The notes below the pieces were generated by a model that did not search any database, was not told where the DNA came from, and saw nothing but the letters and a program-made list of their open reading frames with translations. Made by a program: the position numbers and the translations under genes. From NCBI GenBank assembly GCA_910586585.1, contig CAJUKA010000057.1, forward strand, positions 1 through 26,306: a DNA stretch of 26,306 nucleotides, read 5' to 3'. Positions 24,301 through 26,306 of this stretch are shown in pieces (the first letter of the stretch is position 1; each line of letters starts with the position of its first letter). Source of the stretch: an uncultured Lachnospiraceae bacterium. Lineage in GTDB: Bacteria; Bacillota; Clostridia; Lachnospirales; Lachnospiraceae.

Positions 24301-25858
24301 TACTTCCTAAAATCTCCCATGCTGCATCGCGCTCTTTCTTTTGTTCTGGAGTCAAATCTTTATAGGGACACAGCATAGGATGCTGTCTTGCACCATCATG
24401 TCGCGCAACTCCATAACTCCAGTTATAAAATGAATAAAAACGAACCCAGCGAATATGATCAAGTTTGCGGTACATTTCCTGCATTGTTTTGTCTTTTTTT
24501 GATTTACAATATTCTAAGTACGCTTTTGCTACAATATCAGAAGAGTATGATGTAAGTGTTTCGTCTTTTAACAGAATGCGGATTTTCATCAGAATGTGAT
24601 CTGCGGCAGCTATTTTGGATTCCCGATGAAAGTCGTCAAGTTCCTCCCAGGTATGAGTGGGATAGGAAACGGATCTGCAAAAGATTTCGTTTATCATAAT
24701 AGCAGTCTTATTCAATTCTGTTCTCATAATTTGATTTGGCGTATAGATTTCTTCATTGGTTCCAAAATAAGACACGCCTGGCGCTTCGCGGTTGCTGTGG
24801 AGATGGATTTGTCCATGGATTTTGTAATATTTATTCAGATGCCAAAATATACTCCATCCTTCCGGAACATCATCCGTGCAGATAATTATGCGGTCAGCCT
24901 GTTCCATAAGAGTGTGATGCTGTTCCCATGGCTCATCATGAAAAATGAGGGAATCTGTTGTATCAGACTGTTCACCTAGAGAAAACATGATATGCAGATG
25001 ACTATGCATGGCAAGAAATTCCTTCGCATCGCCAAAAATATGATATGCAACATGCTGATCAACGGAGATAATATTTGTTAAGATCGCTCTTTCAAGAATA
25101 TAGCGTCCATAATTCCCAAATCCAATGATAACAATAGTATTTTCAGAGCTGCACAGCGGCTTGGAGCGCCAGTATTGTCTGGCGCAGCAGTCATAACTGT
25201 GGAAAAACCGGATATTTCCAGAAAGGTGGTCTTGTCCGTTTGTTGTTCTTGCATATACGTCCACTGGCAGTTTATGTAGGTCTATCGCACGGCTATTGGC
25301 GCCAATATCGTTTTCTTTCATAAGAAAAACTTTGCATTTTGATCCAATATTTTTTTTGCAGGCTACAATTCTGGCGGGCGAAGTATTGATAAAAAAGCAT
25401 GGATAATCTGGAAATTCCATTTGATCGTCTCTTTTTTCACCAAAAATAATAACCGTATTGGGGTCTTCCTTATAGATATTTTCAGCTAATGTATTGGACT
25501 CGTCACCATAATCAGCAAAATAATACCAGTTTTTCTTTCGCTGAAAACCAAGAAGAAAGAGCGGAAGCCCTTCGCTGGTAATAAAAGAAATAACAGCGCC
25601 AAATAATGTCATCATAATACCAGCAGACAATAAGAGAAAAACGACACCCACTGCCTGTCCCAGCGGTGTGACAGGTATCAAGTCACCATAACCGACAGTA
25701 GTTAATGTAACCAGAGAATACCAAAATGCATCGCTAAAAGAACGAATTGTTGCCTGGCTGTCTGTATGTTCAGACAAGCAGAGAATTGTGAGCAGTCCAA
25801 TATAAATAATAAGCAGAATCACCGACATATGCAAATAAATTTTATTTCTTCTTTTCAT
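24284..25858 (-). CDS. Two-TM potassium channel with RCK-like domains and a C-terminal RyR domain
   Basis: This 524-residue protein has TM1 (about 11-28), a pore loop with selectivity filter T53-T-V-G-Y-G-D59, and TM2 (about 67-90), the MthK/KcsA-type plan for a tetrameric K+ channel. The cytoplasmic part has two Rossmann-like regions: one around 108-220 and one with the dinucleotide loop IGFGNYGR near residue 242, as in RCK/TrkA-N domains that gate channels by ligand. The C-terminal ~64 residues (KLDHIRWVRFYSFYNWSYG, then HPMLCPYKDLTPEQKKER) match the ryanodine-receptor repeat domain (RyR), including the HP-L-PY-L signature. AAAGGA precedes the ATG. The gating ligand is unknown. Confidence 0.88.
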   Translation of the reverse strand: MKRRNKIYLHMSVILLIIYIGLLTILCLSEHTDSQATIRSFSDAFWYSLVTLTTVGYGDLIPVTPLGQAVGVVFLLLSAGIMMTLFGAVISFITSEGLPLFLLGFQRKKNWYYFADYGDESNTLAENIYKEDPNTVIIFGEKRDDQMEFPDYPCFFINTSPARIVACKKNIGSKCKVFLMKENDIGANSRAIDLHKLPVDVYARTTNGQDHLSGNIRFFHSYDCCARQYWRSKPLCSSENTIVIIGFGNYGRYILERAILTNIISVDQHVAYHIFGDAKEFLAMHSHLHIMFSLGEQSDTTDSLIFHDEPWEQHHTLMEQADRIIICTDDVPEGWSIFWHLNKYYKIHGQIHLHSNREAPGVSYFGTNEEIYTPNQIMRTELNKTAIMINEIFCRSVSYPTHTWEELDDFHRESKIAAADHILMKIRILLKDETLTSYSSDIVAKAYLEYCKSKKDKTMQEMYRKLDHIRWVRFYSFYNWSYGVARHDGARQHPMLCPYKDLTPEQKKERDAAWEILGSIAMKV

Positions 25859-26102
25859 AAGGCTTTCATTCCTTTTATCTTATTTTTTCAAACACCTGCT
25901 TTTCATTTTATCGGAAATTGCAACAGTATAGGTCATTGAAACAAAAAGCGCAGTAACAGTTCCTTCTTTTTAGTAGTGTACCACAGACAAAGGCATCTGT
26001 GAAATAAAAATTCACTTTTTGTAAAAAGTGCGTAACAGGCAAAAAATCATGCATAATTTGTAATATGAACAGAAATGAGAGCGTTTTCGTTGTGTATATC
26101 AA
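25859..26102. other. Intergenic region with two small hairpins
   Basis: No coding sequence is supported here. CACAGA/TCTGTG (25982-25987 with 25996-26001) and CACTTTTT/AAAAAGTG (26013-26020 with 26023-26030) form short perfect stems. The channel promoter should lie at its left end on the minus strand, but no convincing -35/-10 pair was found. Confidence 0.5.
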
Positions 26103-26261
26103 AGTGCAGCAGAACAAAAAGCCCGCACCACCTACGACAACATTCTCCGCTTGGTAAAAGACCCCGATGTTTGTGAACCAATAAAATTCTTGCGTGCGAG
26201 AGAAATTGTGCACTTCCAGCGTTTTGGTGAAGCAAATCGGGAAGATTGCAGTAAACCGTAA
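26103..26261 (+). pseudogene. Manganese catalase (CotJC-type) C-terminal remnant
   Basis: The plus-strand frame reads SAAEQKARTTYDNILRLV, DPDVCEPIKFLRARE and IVHFQRFGEA, which matches the C-terminal third of the manganese catalase / spore-coat CotJC family, including the helix with metal-ligand context REIVHFQRFGEA. A stop follows at 26259-26261, soon after GEA, where the family would continue. An in-frame TGA at 26076-26078 and unrelated sequence before residue SAAEQ show that the N-terminal two thirds are absent. There is no start codon or ribosome site. It is a decayed fragment, possibly with a frameshift after GEA. Confidence 0.75.
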
Positions 26262-26306
26262 TTCCCGTAAGCTAATTCCAACCACATCATTGATTAATTA
26301 GTACAC

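Noticed and set aside
25908..26285. Minus-strand frame of 125 codons at the right edge
   Set aside because: The opposite strand carries a recognisable manganese-catalase fragment. The minus frame has an odd Phe/Cys-rich composition, no ribosome site and no family resemblance.

Overview
The window looks like chromosomal DNA of a low-GC, spore-forming Clostridia, most likely a Lachnospiraceae member. The pointers are a YlmC/YmxH sporulation-family gene, a piece of a spore-coat type manganese catalase, AGGAGG-type ribosome binding sites, frequent GTG/TTG starts and several long Clostridia-style proteins. This placement is by gene content and codon style only. No rRNA, tRNA or CRISPR was seen.

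Layout. (1) 1-5975: the end of an integrated mobile element. A long phage tail tape-measure protein with a truncated N-terminus is followed directly by a Tn916-type excisionase and tyrosine integrase, which abut the host gene ychF. (2) 5992-10701: core genes ychF, lgt, a cytoplasmic GH3 beta-glucosidase overlapping lgt by 4 bp, a strong terminator, and ylmC/ymxH. (3) 10740-17149: a beta-lactam response cluster. A class B penicillin-binding protein (PBP2 type, with a ~235-residue helical insert) and a lipoprotein with a class D beta-lactamase fold face blaR1 and blaI. Three near-identical CTTAC-N4-GTAAT dyads lie at the PBP promoter, just upstream of the PBP start, and at the blaI promoter. BlaI therefore probably controls both the regulator pair and a PBP plus class D operon, an arrangement that recalls mecA-mecR1-mecI. 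(4) 17185-18722: a small membrane protein (DUF6512-like) and a calcineurin-type phosphoesterase. (5) 18849-22415: a MarR regulator and two ArsA/Get3-family ATPases with HSP20-like tails, with a 72-residue protein between them. The second ATPase is preceded by a perfect 117-bp tandem duplication able to form hairpins. (6) 22475-26306: a possible 51-codon gene, a serine recombinase, a convergent potassium channel carrying RCK-like domains and a C-terminal ryanodine-receptor (RyR) repeat domain, and a decayed manganese-catalase fragment.

The most notable items are the BlaI-controlled PBP2/class D operon with its unusual leader, the paired ArsA operon with its duplicated hairpin element, and the RyR-tailed channel. 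All family assignments come from reading motifs by eye; no database search was possible.
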